From Streptomyces sp. AW19M42 (lineage in GTDB: Bacteria > Actinomycetota > Actinomycetes > Streptomycetales > Streptomycetaceae), in assembly GCA_000470535.1 (NCBI GenBank), contig CBRG010000167.1, positions 20,719 through 84,718 of the forward strand: a stretch of DNA of 64,000 nt, given 5' to 3'. A program made the position numbers and the translations under genes. The notes under the pieces were generated by a model, which searched no databases, had not been told where the DNA came from, and was given only the letters and a program-made list of their open reading frames with translations. Positions 53,604 to 62,512 of this stretch are shown here, piece by piece; the stretch's first letter is position 1, and every line of letters begins with the position of its first letter.

Positions 53604-54225
53604 CAGGCCATTCCATGTTCTGCTTGGCCCGGACGGTGCCGGTAAGTCCTCGGTCATGGCGGAGGTTGAGCACCGGCTGCCGACCTGGCGGACGCTTTCC
53701 ACGGACGATGCATTCGTCAGGCCCGAGCACGGGCTTGTCACTCGACTACGGCACGATGTGGTCGGGGAAGTCCTGCCAAATCTTGGAACAACGTACTCCG
53801 TTGATTTCATGGCCAGCCTCTTCCAGACGGCCGTGGTCCACCTGAAGGACGAGATCCAGCGTCAGGACGACGACGTTCCCGTGGTGGTGGACTCCTACTA
53901 CTACAAGATCCTCGCGAAGTGCCGGCTGGCCGGCATGGAGGAGAACCCCATGTACACCTGGTGGCGCTCGTTCCCGCAGCCGTGCGCCGTGGTCTACGTG
54001 GACGTCTCGCCCAGGTCCGCGTGGCGGCGTTCGGGCGATGGAGCGCGGCTCAACCCCCTGGAGCACTTCGGTGAGCTCCCCGAATGGCTGGGCTTTGAGG
54101 ATTACCAAGAGGGCCTTCGCAAAATGATGATGGAAGAGATAAGGGAATTACCGGTGACGATTATCGAGGAACAGCCCAGTGTGGCCCGCACGGTCGACGC
54201 GGTGGTGGAGGTGCTCACCTCGTGA
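53596..54225 (+). CDS. P-loop kinase (thymidylate-kinase-like)
   Basis: 209 residues from ATG 53596 (GGAGGAGG upstream). P-loop FHVLLGPDGAGKSSVMAEV is at the N-terminus, followed by VVVDSYYYKILAKCR (the D-R/S-Y-like nucleoside-binding stretch) and AVVYVDVSPRSAWRR as the base-stacking/lid region. The first domain of the fusion at 37516 is of the same type. Codon 185 is TTA. It overlaps the GH3 gene by four bases. Predicted to phosphorylate a nucleoside or an intermediate of cluster B. Confidence 0.8.
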   Translation: MNDRPFHVLLGPDGAGKSSVMAEVEHRLPTWRTLSTDDAFVRPEHGLVTRLRHDVVGEVLPNLGTTYSVDFMASLFQTAVVHLKDEIQRQDDDVPVVVDSYYYKILAKCRLAGMEENPMYTWWRSFPQPCAVVYVDVSPRSAWRRSGDGARLNPLEHFGELPEWLGFEDYQEGLRKMMMEEIRELPVTIIEEQPSVARTVDAVVEVLTS

Positions 54226-55901
54226 CCGCACACAAGGGTTGGGCAGCCCCCGGGCATCTGGATCGCTACCGGCAGCGGGTGTTCGCCGAACGCGCTCGGC
54301 TCGGCGATGCGCTCACCGACATGCGAGGGCAGCAGCAGCGCGTCCTCGCCGACCTCGTTGACTTCAACTCGGGCACCGAGTTCGGCAAGCGGCATGGCTT
54401 CGACCGAATACGTGACATCGACGACCTCCGCAAGGCCGTTCCCATTCAGGACTATGCCGCCCACGCGCCGCTGATCGAGCGCACGGCGGCGGGTGAGCCG
54501 AACTTGCTGACTGCCGACCGGCCGGTCGTGTACTTCACCAGTAGCGGCAGTACCGGCGCCCACAAGAAGATCCCCATCACCCCGCGGTTCATGAGTACCA
54601 CCTTCTTCCCGTTCTATTACGCGGCCTGGGCGCCCCTGATCGAGAACTTCCCCGACGTTGCGCAGCGGCCCGACGCGGTTCTCAACCTCAAGCACGACCC
54701 GCTCTCCGCACCGCCCACGACGGCCGGCGGGCAGCCTCATGTCGGCGCCAGCCAGGTCGACTTCGGCGAGAAGTTCGGTGAGCCGCTCTCAGCCGAACTC
54801 GGCACCGCGGCCCCCTGGGCCACTCTCCCGGTGGACGTCGCTCCCGACGACCATCTGGAGAAGATGTACTTGAGACTGCGGCTGGCGGTGCAGAGCGATG
54901 TGCGCTGTCTCATCGGGATCAACCCGGCGATGATCGCGGCCGTTCCGTACCAGCTCAACCTGTGGTGGGACCGGATCGTCCGGGACGTGCGGGACGGCAC
55001 CCTGGGGGGCGCTCCGTACGGAAGCCCCGATCCGCACCGAGCGGCCGAACTGGAGCAGCTCGCCGCCTACTTCGGTGTCGTGGATCCGGCCCATGTGTGG
55101 CCGCGAATCCGCGCGCTGTTCGGCTGGACGACGGGTGTGGCTTCCCTCTACCTGCCGGCGCTGCGTGAGCGGTTCGGTGTCGGTGTGGCGGCCCTGCCCG
55201 CGCCGGTCGCGGCGTCCGAGGGGCCGGTCGGGGTGCCACTGGACCGCCACGGCTCTGCCGGGAGTCTCGTTGTGTCGGCGGCCGTGTACGAGTTCGTGGA
55301 CGCCGATGCCGATCTCACTCCCGATACCCAGACCCTGCTGCCGCACGAACTGGAAGTCGGGCGCGAGTACCACGTGATCTTCAGCCATGTCGGCGGGCTC
55401 TACCGGTACGCCGTCGGCGATGTCATCCGGGTCGAGGACCTGGTCGACGGAGTGCCGCGGGTGGCGTACGCAGGCCGGGCCAACCGTTCCGACGCGGTCG
55501 GTGAGCGGCTGCGCGAGTCTCAGGTCGTCCGGGCCTTGCGAACCGCCCTCGACGCCACCGGTCTTGGCATCTCCAACGTCGCCTGCCGGGTCGAACGTCA
55601 GGCGGGGGCCTCGCGCTACGTCTTCGCGGTGGCCCCCCACACCTCCTGGCAGGACACCGAGTCCAGCCGCTTCGCAGCTCTGCTGGACGCCGCCCTCCAG
55701 CGGGAGTCCGCCGACTATCGGCGAGCCCGTACGGACCGTCGTCTCTCCGCCCCCGCCCTCCGGCTCCTCGACCCCAACGCGTTCCACCAGGACTGGCACG
55801 CCGCGGTAGGGAGCGGGATCCGCCCGACTCAGGTCAAGGACCGACTCTTCAGGCAGGACGACCTCCTGTGGCAGCGCCTGACCGGCACGACACCGGCCTG
55901 A
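54222..55901 (+). CDS. GH3-family acyl-adenylating amide synthetase
   Basis: 559 residues from GTG 54222. The ATP-binding stretch YFTSSGSTGAHKKIPIT (104-120) and the second motif GLYRYAVGDVIRVED (near 392) are the plant-GH3 signatures. GH3 enzymes adenylate a carboxylic acid and couple it to an amino acid. Bacterial members occur in specialized-metabolite clusters. Here it is the only obvious acid-activating enzyme in cluster B and would be the bond-forming step. Length is normal for the family. Confidence 0.88.
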   Translation: MTAHKGWAAPGHLDRYRQRVFAERARLGDALTDMRGQQQRVLADLVDFNSGTEFGKRHGFDRIRDIDDLRKAVPIQDYAAHAPLIERTAAGEPNLLTADRPVVYFTSSGSTGAHKKIPITPRFMSTTFFPFYYAAWAPLIENFPDVAQRPDAVLNLKHDPLSAPPTTAGGQPHVGASQVDFGEKFGEPLSAELGTAAPWATLPVDVAPDDHLEKMYLRLRLAVQSDVRCLIGINPAMIAAVPYQLNLWWDRIVRDVRDGTLGGAPYGSPDPHRAAELEQLAAYFGVVDPAHVWPRIRALFGWTTGVASLYLPALRERFGVGVAALPAPVAASEGPVGVPLDRHGSAGSLVVSAAVYEFVDADADLTPDTQTLLPHELEVGREYHVIFSHVGGLYRYAVGDVIRVEDLVDGVPRVAYAGRANRSDAVGERLRESQVVRALRTALDATGLGISNVACRVERQAGASRYVFAVAPHTSWQDTESSRFAALLDAALQRESADYRRARTDRRLSAPALRLLDPNAFHQDWHAAVGSGIRPTQVKDRLFRQDDLLWQRLTGTTPA

Positions 55902-55927
55902 CCCGTACCGAGAGACGAGGAACTTCG

Positions 55928-56785
55928 ATGACCGACCTTCTGAACCCGGTGGAGCGGACCGCACTGCTCACCGCCGCCCTGCGTTCCGCTGAAACCCTGC
56001 GCGAGGACCGCCTGTACGAGGACCCCTTCGCGGCCAGGCTCGTCGGAGAGTACGGCCCGCAGCTCCTTGCCGAGGTGCACGCGGCCACCTTCCCGGCCGA
56101 CCGGCCCCGGTACCTTCCGAGCACTCCCGACTACAACGCGATCCGCACGCGGTTCTTCGACGACTTCCTCGCGGGCGCGGCGCAGGACCGGCAGATGAGC
56201 CAGATCGTGCTGGCTCCCTCGGGCATGGACTCCCGGGCCTACCGGATGTCCTGGCCCGACCACATACGCTATTTCGAGGTCGACCGGCCGGCCGTCCTGG
56301 CCTTCAAGAGCGACCGGCTCCAGGGAGTTGCCCCGCGCGTGGCCCACCGGTCGGTGGCCGTGGACCTCACTGCCGACAACTGGGAGAGCCAGTTGATCGA
56401 CGCCGGATACGACCCGACGCTGCCGTCCACCTGGCTGCTCGAAGGGCTCCTCTATTACATCCCCGAACCGGACACACACCGCATGCTGGAGCGGGTTGCC
56501 GCCATCACGGCGCCCGGAAGCCGGATAGCAGCCGATGTGGTCAACGCTGCCGCCCTGAGCCTGCCGCACATGCGGGGACTGCTTGACGTCTTCGCCAACT
56601 GGGGCTGCCCGTGGCTCTTCGGCACTGATGAGCCCGAGGACCTCTTCGACCGCTATGGGTTCAGCGTCGAGGCCACGCAGCCCGGCGAGCCGGGCGCGGA
56701 CTTCGGCCGCTGGCCGGACCCGGTCCCGCCGCGCGACGTCAAGAACGTCCGCCGGGTCTTCTTCGTCCACGGGACACGCCGTTGA
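55928..56785 (+). CDS. Class I SAM-dependent methyltransferase (LCMT/PPM1-like)
   Basis: 285 residues from ATG 55928. Family features are the opening LNPVERTALLTAALR with RLYEDPFAARLVGEYG, then LAPSGMDSRAYRM as the SAM-binding motif, FEVDRPAVLAFK and WLLEGLLYYIPE. Members of this family usually methylate carboxyl groups or hydroxyls. It would make a methyl ester or ether in the cluster B product, next to GH3. It overlaps the FAD gene by four bases. Confidence 0.88.
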   Translation: MTDLLNPVERTALLTAALRSAETLREDRLYEDPFAARLVGEYGPQLLAEVHAATFPADRPRYLPSTPDYNAIRTRFFDDFLAGAAQDRQMSQIVLAPSGMDSRAYRMSWPDHIRYFEVDRPAVLAFKSDRLQGVAPRVAHRSVAVDLTADNWESQLIDAGYDPTLPSTWLLEGLLYYIPEPDTHRMLERVAAITAPGSRIAADVVNAAALSLPHMRGLLDVFANWGCPWLFGTDEPEDLFDRYGFSVEATQPGEPGADFGRWPDPVPPRDVKNVRRVFFVHGTRR

Positions 56786-58227
56786 CCGGGCCGGCCGTGG
56801 TCGTGGGCGGGAGTGTTGCTGGTCTTGCCACGGCTCTGGCGCTTGCTGAACGAGGCTTTCCGGTACGCGTCCTGGAGCGCTCGGCTCCTCCGCCCGAAGG
56901 CCCGGTCGACAAAGCCGCTGAGCTCTGGCAGCGTCCCACCGTCCCCCAGAGCGACCACTCGCACATTCTCACTTCGCTCGGGGTGCGTGTGCTGCGCCAA
57001 CGGGCCCCCCACCTGCTGGATGCCGCCCAGGAGGAAGGAGCACGGCTCCTCGACCTCACCAGGGCGGCGCCCACGGATACATTCGACAAGGAGGCGGACG
57101 ACCACGAGTTGGTCGCTCTGGCCGTCCGACGTCCCCTTCTTGAGTTACTGCTCTACCGCGCTGTGCGTGCCCTTCCCGGGGTGACCTTCGACCACGGAAC
57201 CGCGGTGCGGGGGCTGCTCCTGGACCCGGACCGGTCCCGCGTCGCCGGAGTGGTGACGGATCGGGGCGAGCAGGTGCCCGCGCGGTTCGTGGTGGATGCC
57301 ACAGGCTGGAAGGCTGCGGCCCTGGCCTGGCTCAGGAAATCAGGGGTTCCGGTCGGCGAAGACCTGGTCGGCACCACGCAACTGCGCTGCTTGACCAGGT
57401 TCTACCGACTGAACGAGCCAGGAGACGACTGGCCGGGTCCGCTCAACCGGGGCAACGCGGCCGGAGGCATCTGGGACCACTACGCGGCGGTCGTACACCC
57501 TGCCGACAACGGTGTCTTCGCCATCGCCGTAGGGGCTCTGACCTCTGACCCGGACACCGCGATCCTGCGTGAACCCGCTGCCTTCACCACCGCTGCCCGG
57601 ATGTCCCCGTACGTGGCGGAATGGATCGAGGAGGGGGCTTCGACGCCGTTGACGGACGTACGAGCCATCACCATGCCCCCCAACATCCTGCGGTCAACGG
57701 CCCGCCCCGGACAGCGACAGATCGCTGGGCTGTTCGCCGTCGGTGACGCTGCCTGCGTCACCGACCCGCTCTTTGGCCGCGGCATGTCGCTCGCCCTGCA
57801 GCACGCCTTCCAGCTGGCTGACCTCCTCGACACCCATCCGATGGTGGGGGAGTACCAGAGCGAGAACGCCGTGCGACTCGCCGAGGAGGTCCATCGCCCG
57901 TGGTACGAGCAGGCCATCCACGACAGCCGGTCATACGGGGATCTGTGGCGAGCCCGCGCCGAGGGAGTCACGCCGTCTCCGGTGCCGCCCGTGGTTCCGG
58001 GCCGCCCCTCCATGGCGGACGTGGCCCGAGCCGCCGGAGTCGACTCCGCGGTCTGGCGCGGCCTCCTGCGCGTCCTGATGGGCCTGGGCCCCCCCGCGGA
58101 GATCCTCGACAGCGACGTACTCCAGGCCAGGGTGCGTGCCGTCCCCGCCGGCCGGGCCCCGCTGGGCCCCCTGCCGCCGACCCGGCAGGAACTGCTGGAG
58201 GCCATCACAGCCAGGAGGGAGCGCTGA
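56782..58227 (+). CDS. FAD-dependent monooxygenase/halogenase-like oxidoreductase
   Basis: 481 residues from a TTG start that overlaps the methyltransferase stop. The FAD fold VVVGGSVAGLATALALAERG is at the N-terminus, and FAVGDAACVTDPLFGRGMSL near residue 315 supplies the second FAD motif (GD-A-x-x-x-D-P). The two lysines and the W-x-W-x-I-P that mark tryptophan halogenases are not obvious, so hydroxylation or epoxidation is more likely. It sits between methyltransferase and synthetase-like genes. Confidence 0.85.
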   Translation: MTGPAVVVGGSVAGLATALALAERGFPVRVLERSAPPPEGPVDKAAELWQRPTVPQSDHSHILTSLGVRVLRQRAPHLLDAAQEEGARLLDLTRAAPTDTFDKEADDHELVALAVRRPLLELLLYRAVRALPGVTFDHGTAVRGLLLDPDRSRVAGVVTDRGEQVPARFVVDATGWKAAALAWLRKSGVPVGEDLVGTTQLRCLTRFYRLNEPGDDWPGPLNRGNAAGGIWDHYAAVVHPADNGVFAIAVGALTSDPDTAILREPAAFTTAARMSPYVAEWIEEGASTPLTDVRAITMPPNILRSTARPGQRQIAGLFAVGDAACVTDPLFGRGMSLALQHAFQLADLLDTHPMVGEYQSENAVRLAEEVHRPWYEQAIHDSRSYGDLWRARAEGVTPSPVPPVVPGRPSMADVARAAGVDSAVWRGLLRVLMGLGPPAEILDSDVLQARVRAVPAGRAPLGPLPPTRQELLEAITARRER

Positions 58228-59351
58228 TGGACGGCACCCGCCGGAAGGTACTGCTGGCTCCGATAACCGTCACACCGTCCAAGCCGTTGACACCGAGCCA
58301 TCTCAAAGGCCTGCTCTGGGCAGACGTGATGTACCGCGCCACGGCGCAGGTGGCCGATGTGACCTACCGCTACAGCCACACGACGTACCATCCGACCGAA
58401 CAGACCCTGGGCTTCTGGGAGTTCCTTGACCGGACGCGGGGTGACACCGACTACTCCTCGCTGTCGGAAGAGGAGATCGGCGAGCTGTATGTGCGCTACC
58501 GGGCCGAGGGTGCGGCGCCCGCAGCCGAGGTGGCCGCCTATGCCGAAGCCGTCGAGCGCACCGACTACGTCCACCCGGCCGGGGCCCGCGTCCTGCGCCT
58601 GTGGGCCGGCCACTACGAACGGCTCGGCCTGCACGATCCCGGACTGCTGGCACACCAGCCGCCCGGACTCGGCCTCAACGAGATGGTCGACGAGCTGGTC
58701 GCGGACGAACTGGGCCTCGACCAGCGGGAGGTGGGCGGCCCGGTCTACCTCGATGCCACCCGGTTCGGCCTGCCCCTGCGGCAGATCATCGCAGCCAACG
58801 GGCGCCCCAACTACCTGGCCTGCGCGTTGCGTGAACTGTTGCCGCTCGCACCCGAGTACGACGAAGTCGTGCTCCTCTACGACCGTGAACTCGACCCCGA
58901 CTATCAGCTGCTGGAGCGGGTTCTGACCCACAGAGGAACCATCGTGCATCGGGTCCCCATAGGCAGGGTGCCGATCGACGGAAAGATCACCTCCGCCCGG
59001 CAGGGTGGCTGGCACGACCACACGGTGAGCGCGTTTCTGCGCTCCTTCGGCGACGACCACGATCCTGAGGTACTGCGGCTCGGCATGCGTCTGTACTTCA
59101 TTGCCGGACTCGGGCCCGGCCAGCAGGAGTCCTTCCGGTTCGATCTGCTCCGCAAGAGCCTGAGCCGTGCCGCGAAGCTGCTGAGCTCGGCGGAAGAGGC
59201 ACCGAAGGGCGACCGGAATGCCCTGTTCGGGTTGTTGGACAGGCATCGGCGGGGTCACACCCACATAGACCCGTACCGACTCACCTCGTCTCTTCTCGGC
59301 CGGGGAAACCGCGCTCCCGGCCGAGCCCTGCTCAGCACGGTGTTCGTATGA
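58227..59351 (+). CDS. Degenerate class I aminoacyl-tRNA-synthetase-like protein
   Basis: 374 residues, ATG overlapping the FAD gene stop by one base. Residues 17-28, PSKPLTPSHLKG, align well with the ArgRS start of the Rossmann fold (N-P-T-K-P-L-H-V-G-H-L-R-N), with TPSH in place of HVGH so that only the last His (His25) is kept. Residues 253-263 KITSARQGGW resemble K-M-S-K-S-R-G-N and are followed by VSAFLRSF, then LRLGMRLYFIAG, as in that region of class I enzymes. There is no anticodon-binding domain. It may activate an amino acid without tRNA. This is inference, not recognition. Confidence 0.5.
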   Translation: MDGTRRKVLLAPITVTPSKPLTPSHLKGLLWADVMYRATAQVADVTYRYSHTTYHPTEQTLGFWEFLDRTRGDTDYSSLSEEEIGELYVRYRAEGAAPAAEVAAYAEAVERTDYVHPAGARVLRLWAGHYERLGLHDPGLLAHQPPGLGLNEMVDELVADELGLDQREVGGPVYLDATRFGLPLRQIIAANGRPNYLACALRELLPLAPEYDEVVLLYDRELDPDYQLLERVLTHRGTIVHRVPIGRVPIDGKITSARQGGWHDHTVSAFLRSFGDDHDPEVLRLGMRLYFIAGLGPGQQESFRFDLLRKSLSRAAKLLSSAEEAPKGDRNALFGLLDRHRRGHTHIDPYRLTSSLLGRGNRAPGRALLSTVFV

Positions 59352-60097
59352 CGCTCAGCCCTGATCTCTTGCTCACCGTGGCCGTCGAGCGGCTGCGGGT
59401 GACGCGGCCCGAGCTGGCTGCGCACCTCGACCTGTCCACCACCGAGGCGCTGCGCAAGGCGAAGGCCACCCTCGCGGGCGGGGAGGCGGACGGGCCGCAC
59501 GACGGTGCTGCCGTTGTCATGGTTGTCGGCCGCTTCTCCCTTCCGGACTGGGTGCGGGAGACCTGCCGCTTCGCCCTGTCGGTGCCGACGGACCGGTCCA
59601 GGCCCTGGCAACGCTCTTTCACCCGCACCCTCTTCCTGGCGGGGCGGCCGAATAACCTCAAGGAGAGATTCACCTTCGACCACATTGCCGACGACGGGTC
59701 GACGGCCTGGATCGGGCCCGCTCCGGACGAGGACACTGCCGCTCTGCGCCGGCTGCTCAAGTCGTTCGACGGCGCACGAGAGTTGCCCGCTTGGGCACCG
59801 GCCGATGTGGTGATACCCGTGCCTGCCGGTGAGCGGCCCGCCGACTGCCATCCGATCCACCGCGACCTGTACATCGCCACGGCGGGAGTGACCGTCTCCG
59901 ACGTACTCATCCAGGTCAACCACCTGCTGGCCGAAGCGGTGTTGGACGGGCTGATCCGGCCGGGTGACCGGCTGACCCTGCGTTCCGTGCCACGCCTGTC
60001 CGGCCTTGCCATGCAGTTCGCCGCGCTGCGCGTCGACACCGATACCCACCGGCCCCATGAGCTCCGTGCCTACGCCGGACTGACCGAGGAGATCTGA
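59348..60097 (+). CDS. DUF6182-like hypothetical protein
   Basis: 249 residues starting at ATG 59348, overlapping the previous gene by four bases. Recognisable stretches are VVGRFSLPDWVRETCRFAL, RSFTRTLFLAGRPNNL, HRDLYIATAGVTVSDVLIQVNHLLAEAVLDG and a C-terminal beta-rich end. From memory this is the DUF6182 family of Streptomyces biosynthetic clusters, of unknown function. It may be a scaffold or a transferase-like fold. Confidence 0.6.
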   Translation: MTLSPDLLLTVAVERLRVTRPELAAHLDLSTTEALRKAKATLAGGEADGPHDGAAVVMVVGRFSLPDWVRETCRFALSVPTDRSRPWQRSFTRTLFLAGRPNNLKERFTFDHIADDGSTAWIGPAPDEDTAALRRLLKSFDGARELPAWAPADVVIPVPAGERPADCHPIHRDLYIATAGVTVSDVLIQVNHLLAEAVLDGLIRPGDRLTLRSVPRLSGLAMQFAALRVDTDTHRPHELRAYAGLTEEI

Positions 60098-60099
60098 AG

Positions 60100-60759
60100 A
60101 TGCCCGCCCCCGATACCGCCGCAGCACCTGACGCCACGCGACCCCTGCGTTTCGGCATCCACGGCTCGCCGCACCTGGCCACCCGCATCATCACCGGCGC
60201 GGGCCATCAGGCGCAGGAGGTCGAGTTCGTCCCGTACGACGTCGCCGACCCGTTCGGTCCGCTGCGGGACCGTTCCCTGGAGGTCATGATCGTCAAATAC
60301 GCACTACAGGAACCGGACATCGCCGTCAGCCGGCCCGTGAGCTTCGACGGCCGGGCTCTGATCGTCTCCGCCGACCACCCGCTCGCCGAGCGAAAGACCG
60401 TGTCGATCGAGGAGGCCGCGCAGTACGACGGCTTCCGCTGCCCCGGCGACTTTCCTCCGTATGTCTGGGACAAGGTGGTGCCGCCTCGCACCCCCGGTGG
60501 AACTCCGATCCGCCGTGTCCACCCCATGACGACGGTGGAGGCGATGACCGAGGTGCTCGCCGGCACGACGGCCGTCCATGTGTCGTTCCAGTCGCTGGAC
60601 TCGATCCTGCCACCCCACATCAAGGCCGTTCCGGTCCACGACCTGCCGCCCGCACCCGTGACGCTCGCCTGGCTGCGTGATGTGGCGCTCTCCCCGAGGG
60701 CAGCCGCTCTTGTCGCCGATGCCGAGCGGAGCGCGGACGACGAGGGGGCCGGGCGATGA
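60100..60759 (+). CDS. LysR-type effector-binding domain protein lacking the DNA-binding domain
   Basis: 219 residues. After a Pro/Ala-rich start the sequence FGIHGSPHLATRIIT and later HPLAERKTVSIEEAAQYDGF, VHPMTTVEAMTEVLAGTTAVHVSFQSL fits the type-2 periplasmic-binding fold of LysR effector domains. There is no helix-turn-helix at the N-terminus and the frame cannot be extended. It would bind a small molecule, and may have become a chaperone or enzyme in the pathway. Two-base gap before, four-base overlap after. Confidence 0.75.
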   Translation: MPAPDTAAAPDATRPLRFGIHGSPHLATRIITGAGHQAQEVEFVPYDVADPFGPLRDRSLEVMIVKYALQEPDIAVSRPVSFDGRALIVSADHPLAERKTVSIEEAAQYDGFRCPGDFPPYVWDKVVPPRTPGGTPIRRVHPMTTVEAMTEVLAGTTAVHVSFQSLDSILPPHIKAVPVHDLPPAPVTLAWLRDVALSPRAAALVADAERSADDEGAGR

Positions 60760-61535
60760 AGCAGAGCCAGGATGTCCCCGTCGTCCTGCTGCACGCCCTG
60801 CCGCTGAGCTCCGCCATGTGGCAGGACCAGGCAGCGGCGCTGCGAGCACGCGGGCACACGGTCATCACCCCCGACCAGCGCGGATTCGGCGCCGTGCCGC
60901 TGGGAACCGCTCAGCCCTCCCTCGATACCGTGGCCGACGACCTCGCCGTACTCCTCGATGAGCGCGGCATCGAACAGGTGGCGCTCGGCGGATGCTCCAT
61001 GGGCGGCTACGTGGCGATGGCCTTCCTGCGGCGCTATCCCCACCGCGTCCGCGCCCTCGCGTTGTTCGCCGCCCGAGCCGACGCCGACCGTCCCCAAGCA
61101 GCCGCTGAACGTCTGAAGTTCGCCGACCTGATGCTCGACGACGCCACCCGCGATCACGTCGTGGCCCGCACTACACCGCTCCTCCTCGGCGCCACCACCA
61201 GGGCTCGGCGCCCCGACCTGGTCGACCAGATCATGACGATGACGAAGGGTGCCGCGCCCGAGGCGGTGGCCTGGGCGCAGCGTGCCATCGCGGCACGTCC
61301 CGACTCGCTCCCCGTTCTGCGGAGCACCGATGTGCCCGCCGTCGTCGTCACCGGCGAGGAGGACGAACTCGTCACCCTGGAGGAGGCGACGAGCACGGCA
61401 GACGCTCTGCCAAGGGGGCGGCTCGTCACCGTACCGGGCGCCGGGCATCTCCAGCCGCTGGAGGCACCGGACTACGTGACGGACCTGCTCATCACCCTGC
61501 TCGACGACGCCGCGACAGCGGAACGGAAGAGGTAA
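60756..61535 (+). CDS. Alpha/beta hydrolase
   Basis: 259 residues. The oxyanion strand VVLLHALPLSSAMW is at the N-terminus, the nucleophile elbow GGCSMGGYVAM has Ser81, the acid is in VVVTGEEDELV, and the final His is in PGAGHLQPLE. Closest in style to 3-oxoadipate enol-lactonase-like or haloperoxidase-type hydrolases. It would cleave an ester, thioester or amide intermediate of cluster B. Confidence 0.9.
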   Translation: MKQSQDVPVVLLHALPLSSAMWQDQAAALRARGHTVITPDQRGFGAVPLGTAQPSLDTVADDLAVLLDERGIEQVALGGCSMGGYVAMAFLRRYPHRVRALALFAARADADRPQAAAERLKFADLMLDDATRDHVVARTTPLLLGATTRARRPDLVDQIMTMTKGAAPEAVAWAQRAIAARPDSLPVLRSTDVPAVVVTGEEDELVTLEEATSTADALPRGRLVTVPGAGHLQPLEAPDYVTDLLITLLDDAATAERKR

Positions 61536-61540
61536 AGCGC

Positions 61541-62416
61541 ATGCCGACGAAAGACCATGCCTCTTGGGGATACGCCGCGTCGACCGGACTGGGTTTCACT
61601 CACGAGGAGATCGTCGAAGCCCACTTCAAGGCCTGCGAGGTCCAGTACCGGGCGGCACTGGACCAAGCCGACATCCGAGCCGGATGGCGAGTGCTGGACG
61701 CCGGCTGCGGCAGCGGCGCCTTCCTGCCCTGGCTGGCCGACCTGGTCGGCTCCCGTGGCCACGTGACGGCCATCGACCTCGCTGAGGAGAACGCAGCGCT
61801 CGCCGCCGAGCGCATGCGCCGCACCGGGCCCAGCTGCTCCTTCGACGCGCGGCAGGGAGACCTGCGCAACCTGCCGTACGGGGACGACACCTTCGACGCG
61901 GTCTGGTGCGCGAACACCACGCAGTACCTCGATGACGATGAACTCAAGTCGGTCCTGAGTGAGTTCAGGCGCGTGGTTCGACCGGGAGGGGTTGTGGCGG
62001 TCAAGGATCTCGATGCCTCCCTGATCACCGCGCGTCCTGCGGACCCCTTCCTGTTCACGGACTTCTTCCGGCACGCGTCCAGCACGCCCGGCTACGCCCG
62101 CCAGTTGCTGCGCACTCGCGATCTGCACCGCCGGCTCGACGAGGCCGGCCTGGTCTCTGTACGGCAGAAGACGATGCTGATCGAACATCACGCTCCGTTG
62201 CGGCCCGCTGCCCAGCGGTTCTACGCGCTTGCCTGCGCTCGCATCGCTCAGCAGGCCATCGACGGCGGGGTCCCGGGAGACTGGCGGCCCTTCCTGGACC
62301 CGGACAGCGCGGACAACCCCCTGTGTCACCAAGACGGTTACATCAGCGAGGGCAACACCGTGGCCGTGGGCCTGGTCCCGCCGGCCGAGGGCAACCCGCC
62401 GGTCGCCGTCCGATGA
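61541..62416 (+). CDS. Class I SAM-dependent methyltransferase (ubiE-like)
   Basis: 291 residues. Motif I VLDAGCGSGAF is at 51-61, followed by VTAIDLAEEN, a post-motif DAVWCANTTQYL and VVRPGGVVAVKDLD. It is the second methyltransferase of the operon, of the small-molecule type. It overlaps the Ala-Thr repeat ORF by four bases. Function: O-, N- or C-methylation in cluster B. Confidence 0.92.
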   Translation: MPTKDHASWGYAASTGLGFTHEEIVEAHFKACEVQYRAALDQADIRAGWRVLDAGCGSGAFLPWLADLVGSRGHVTAIDLAEENAALAAERMRRTGPSCSFDARQGDLRNLPYGDDTFDAVWCANTTQYLDDDELKSVLSEFRRVVRPGGVVAVKDLDASLITARPADPFLFTDFFRHASSTPGYARQLLRTRDLHRRLDEAGLVSVRQKTMLIEHHAPLRPAAQRFYALACARIAQQAIDGGVPGDWRPFLDPDSADNPLCHQDGYISEGNTVAVGLVPPAEGNPPVAVR

Positions 62417-62502
62417 GGCCCTCCCTCTCCTCGGCAGCGACAGCGACAGCGACTGCGACAGCGACGGCGACGGCGACAGCCCAGGCCATTCGATCGATCT
62501 AG
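62413..62502 (+). CDS. 29-residue Ala-Thr repeat ORF (short, coupled)
   Basis: The ATG overlaps the methyltransferase TGA (ATGA at 62413-62416). The product begins MRPSLSSA, contains seven Ala-Thr pairs encoded by a GCGACA-type hexamer repeat and ends AQAIRSI. The stop comes ten bases before the P450 start. Without it the operon would have its only large gap (96 bases) here. It could be a precursor-like peptide, a translational coupler, or an expanded microsatellite that by chance stays open. Confidence 0.4.
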   Translation: MRPSLSSAATATATATATATATAQAIRSI

Positions 62503-62512
62503 GAGTCCGCCG

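Noticed and set aside
56782..58227. Tryptophan halogenase
   Set aside because: The FAD motifs fit the broader family, but W-x-W-x-I-P and the catalytic Lys are not seen.
62440..62482. Hexamer repeats as a possible CRISPR or protein-binding array
   Set aside because: Units are 6 bp without spacers. A simple tandem repeat explains them. No CRISPR array or cas gene exists in the window.
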